From positions 1 through 31,865 of the IMG/VR virus record IMGVR_UViG_3300020438_000149: DNA of 31,865 bases. One strand, 5' to 3'. The position numbers and the translations under genes were made by a program. This stretch comes from a virus. Positions 30,360 through 31,865 of this stretch are shown here, one piece after another. Below the pieces are notes generated by a model, which made no database searches, was not told the DNA's origin, and saw only the letters and a program-made list of their open reading frames with translations. Positions within the stretch are counted from its first letter, which is position 1; each line of letters starts with the position of its first letter.

Positions 30360-31865
30360 TCAGGAAAGTCCTTCTTCTTCCTCCAACTTAAGACTTTCAA
30401 ACTCTTCAAGAGCACTTAACATTTCCTCATCAATAGCGGCTTTCTCTGCCCCTTCTTGAGGTGCTGCTGGTGCTTCTGCTTCAGGTGCTTCTGGTACCTC
30501 TGCTTCTGAGTTGCCTTCTGCTTGTCTTACAGCAGCAGCAAATCCCTCAGGAAGTCTTTCTTCTATCCCAAGTTCAGTTGCCCTTTTCAGAATATGTGCA
30601 GCAGCAGCGTTCTGATCTTTCGCTCTTGGAAGTGCAGCAAGTGCATTCTCAAGATCAGCAGCATCAGAAATTGGGAATGAACCATCAGGAAGTGCTTCCC
30701 CAGATTCAGCCATTGATTGACGTTGCTCACGAGAATACATTCTCTTGATTTCGAGTTCTGCTTCTAGCGCTTTGATCTCGTCTTCTTCGGCCAATTCTGT
30801 AGTAGATTCAACTTCATACTCATCGTAACCTAGGACTTTGCCATCAATACCAACGAAGAAATCATAACTTTTCTCTTCGCCGTCAATCTCAACAACGTAA
30901 ACATCTTCATCTGCGAAGACATCAACCATGACACCCATTACTTCGCCTTTGGCATCAAGTGATTCTAGTGCTTTAACAGCAACTTCTTCTGCATCTGACT
31001 TTGTGATTACCTCAATGCCCTCAAGAGATTTACCATCAATAAGGTCATCGTCAAGTCGCAACCATCCAAGTTCTTCACCTTCGCCAGAAAGGAATACTTC
31101 AATAGCAGATCCATCTTCACGCTTGATGTCAATCACAAACATGTCGTCAACATTTGAGTATCCAGAACCAATAATCTCTGAACCGCTGTAAGCATCTTTA
31201 ACAATTAGTTCAATGTCTTGAAGACCGGGTAGTCCCTCTTCTGGGGCACACCCACCACGACATACATCACATGGCTGTTGTACTGACTTGCGCTGTTGAC
31301 CACAAAGGAAGTCTTCTGACTTTTCTCCACCAGTAGCGGTTTGGTATGCTTCCATGCTTGCACATGGCATGAACATTCCATCACTATGCTGGTGTGATCC
31401 TTCACAGCCGATTTCGGCGGCACGAGCAGTGGCCTCTGCGGCAGTCTCAAACATATCCTTAGGCATCTCTGCTTTTTCTTCAGCGTCTTCAATAACCTCG
31501 TCATCTTTACGACGTGAGTCACGCTCTAGTGGGCTACGGCGACGGTAACGCATGCCGTATCCTTTGCCAGTCCCTTCTTCAAATACCTGAACAGCCTCGT
31601 ATGCCTCTTTGGCATCATCGTCAAGTTCCATGTATTTGGCTTCAGGGATAATCTCATAGTCTTCTTCAGCATCCACTAGGGCTGATTCTTTGAACCACAA
31701 CATAGGCATGTCAGTGACAGTCTCTTCTTCAGCCATTCGTGCCATGATTGAAGCCGCTTTCTCGGAAACTTCATCGTCTTCTTCAGACTCTTCAGTATCG
31801 TCAGCCTCTTCGGACTCTTCAGCCTCTTCAGATTCGTCAGCCTCTTCGGACTCTTCAGCCTCTTC
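30360..31865 (-). CDS. Acidic multidomain head-region protein, N-terminus beyond right edge
   Basis: The frame is open from the window edge, so the true start is outside; ATG 31745 is probably internal because 40 in-frame acidic codons precede it (EEAEESEEADES...). Numbered from that Met: 112-128 is the Cys motif GCEGSHQ...FMPC shared with the 507-aa protein; 148-166 is a Cys cluster (C148, C159, C162, C166); about 175-235 and 250-312 are two PepSY-like alpha/beta repeats (VYVVEIDGEEKSYDF); 334-402 is the DUF6582-like module (RQSMAESGEALPDGSFPI, HILKRATELG). The C-terminus is Glu/Ala/Pro-rich. Acidic low-complexity sequence plus a position upstream of the capsid would suit a scaffold, prohead-protease or portal partner, but no catalytic motif is visible. 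Confidence 0.65.
   Translation of the reverse strand, partial: EEAEESEEADESEEAEESEEADDTEESEEDDEVSEKAASIMARMAEEETVTDMPMLWFKESALVDAEEDYEIIPEAKYMELDDDAKEAYEAVQVFEEGTGKGYGMRYRRRSPLERDSRRKDDEVIEDAEEKAEMPKDMFETAAEATARAAEIGCEGSHQHSDGMFMPCASMEAYQTATGGEKSEDFLCGQQRKSVQQPCDVCRGGCAPEEGLPGLQDIELIVKDAYSGSEIIGSGYSNVDDMFVIDIKREDGSAIEVFLSGEGEELGWLRLDDDLIDGKSLEGIEVITKSDAEEVAVKALESLDAKGEVMGVMVDVFADEDVYVVEIDGEEKSYDFFVGIDGKVLGYDEYEVESTTELAEEDEIKALEAELEIKRMYSREQRQSMAESGEALPDGSFPISDAADLENALAALPRAKDQNAAAAHILKRATELGIEERLPEGFAAAVRQAEGNSEAEVPEAPEAEAPAAPQEGAEKAAIDEEMLSALEEFESLKLEEEEGLS
31804..31865 (-). repeat. 36-bp tandem repeat encoding acidic Glu/Ser/Ala repeats
   Basis: The first unit starts at 31804 and the next at 31840 (36-bp period); the 26 bases of the second copy inside the window are identical to the first. 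It encodes EEAEESEEADES-type sequence and continues beyond the right edge. Confidence 0.85.

Noticed and set aside
1-31865. CRISPR arrays, insertion sequences, attachment sites, integrase
   Set aside because: No spaced direct repeats, transposase or recombinase gene was seen; genes are packed tightly and the longest gaps are under about 200 nt.

Overview
The window is part of the late (virion) region of a tailed bacteriophage with a contractile tail. Every gene I can support is on the minus strand and is read from right to left. The phage class is shown by a recognisable tail sheath, tail tube, long tape measure, baseplate proteins and HK97-type major capsid protein. The host cannot be named from sequence alone. 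Four start codons lie 5-7 nt downstream of sigma70-type -10 boxes, which predicts leaderless mRNAs. The lysin is an M15 peptidase with a peptidoglycan-binding domain, and the phage carries a B12-dependent ribonucleotide reductase. Together these would fit an actinobacterial host of moderate G+C content, but this is inference.

Layout in transcription order (right to left). 31865-30163: the C-terminal part of an acidic multidomain protein that runs off the right edge, then a 59-aa gene. 30173-22551: a 2540-aa giant protein with a basic N-terminus, two Cys-containing RCPPG motifs, a canonical Nudix box and a kinase-like domain; it is a candidate virion-carried polyvalent protein. 22540-19520: four genes, including a 507-aa mosaic protein that shares modules with the protein at the right edge. 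19338-18052: major capsid protein, followed by a strong terminator. 17901-13290: a non-structural island with an unknown protein, class II RNR, an unknown protein, a helicase-associated/HTH protein, a two-helix membrane protein and an Nmad1/DUF1599-like protein. 13212-11007: a 54-aa Arg-rich protein, head-tail connector, virion-morphogenesis protein and a neck/tail-terminator candidate with an FN3 domain. 10873-8894: sheath and tube, then a terminator. 8756-8022: M15 endolysin with its own promoter. 7984-7269: tail assembly chaperone with a predicted -1 programmed frameshift. 7201-1: tape measure, two baseplate/hub proteins and a tail fibre that continues past the left edge.

Regulation can be read unusually well. 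Several genes have TTGACA-like -35 and TANNNT-like -10 boxes with 17-18 nt spacers (endolysin, chaperone, HA/HTH gene, RNR, a 119-aa gene). Hairpin terminators follow the capsid, tube and chaperone genes, and a GC-rich hairpin follows RNR. One terminator lies between the chaperone frameshift gene and the tape measure gene. The late region therefore looks like a series of separately dosed transcription units rather than one long operon.

The most interesting items are the 2540-aa Nudix/kinase-like giant, the unannotated -1 frameshift extension with a perfect hairpin, the leaderless promoters, the palindrome inside the RNR promoter, and small genes of 54 and 59 aa that a 60-aa cutoff would miss.
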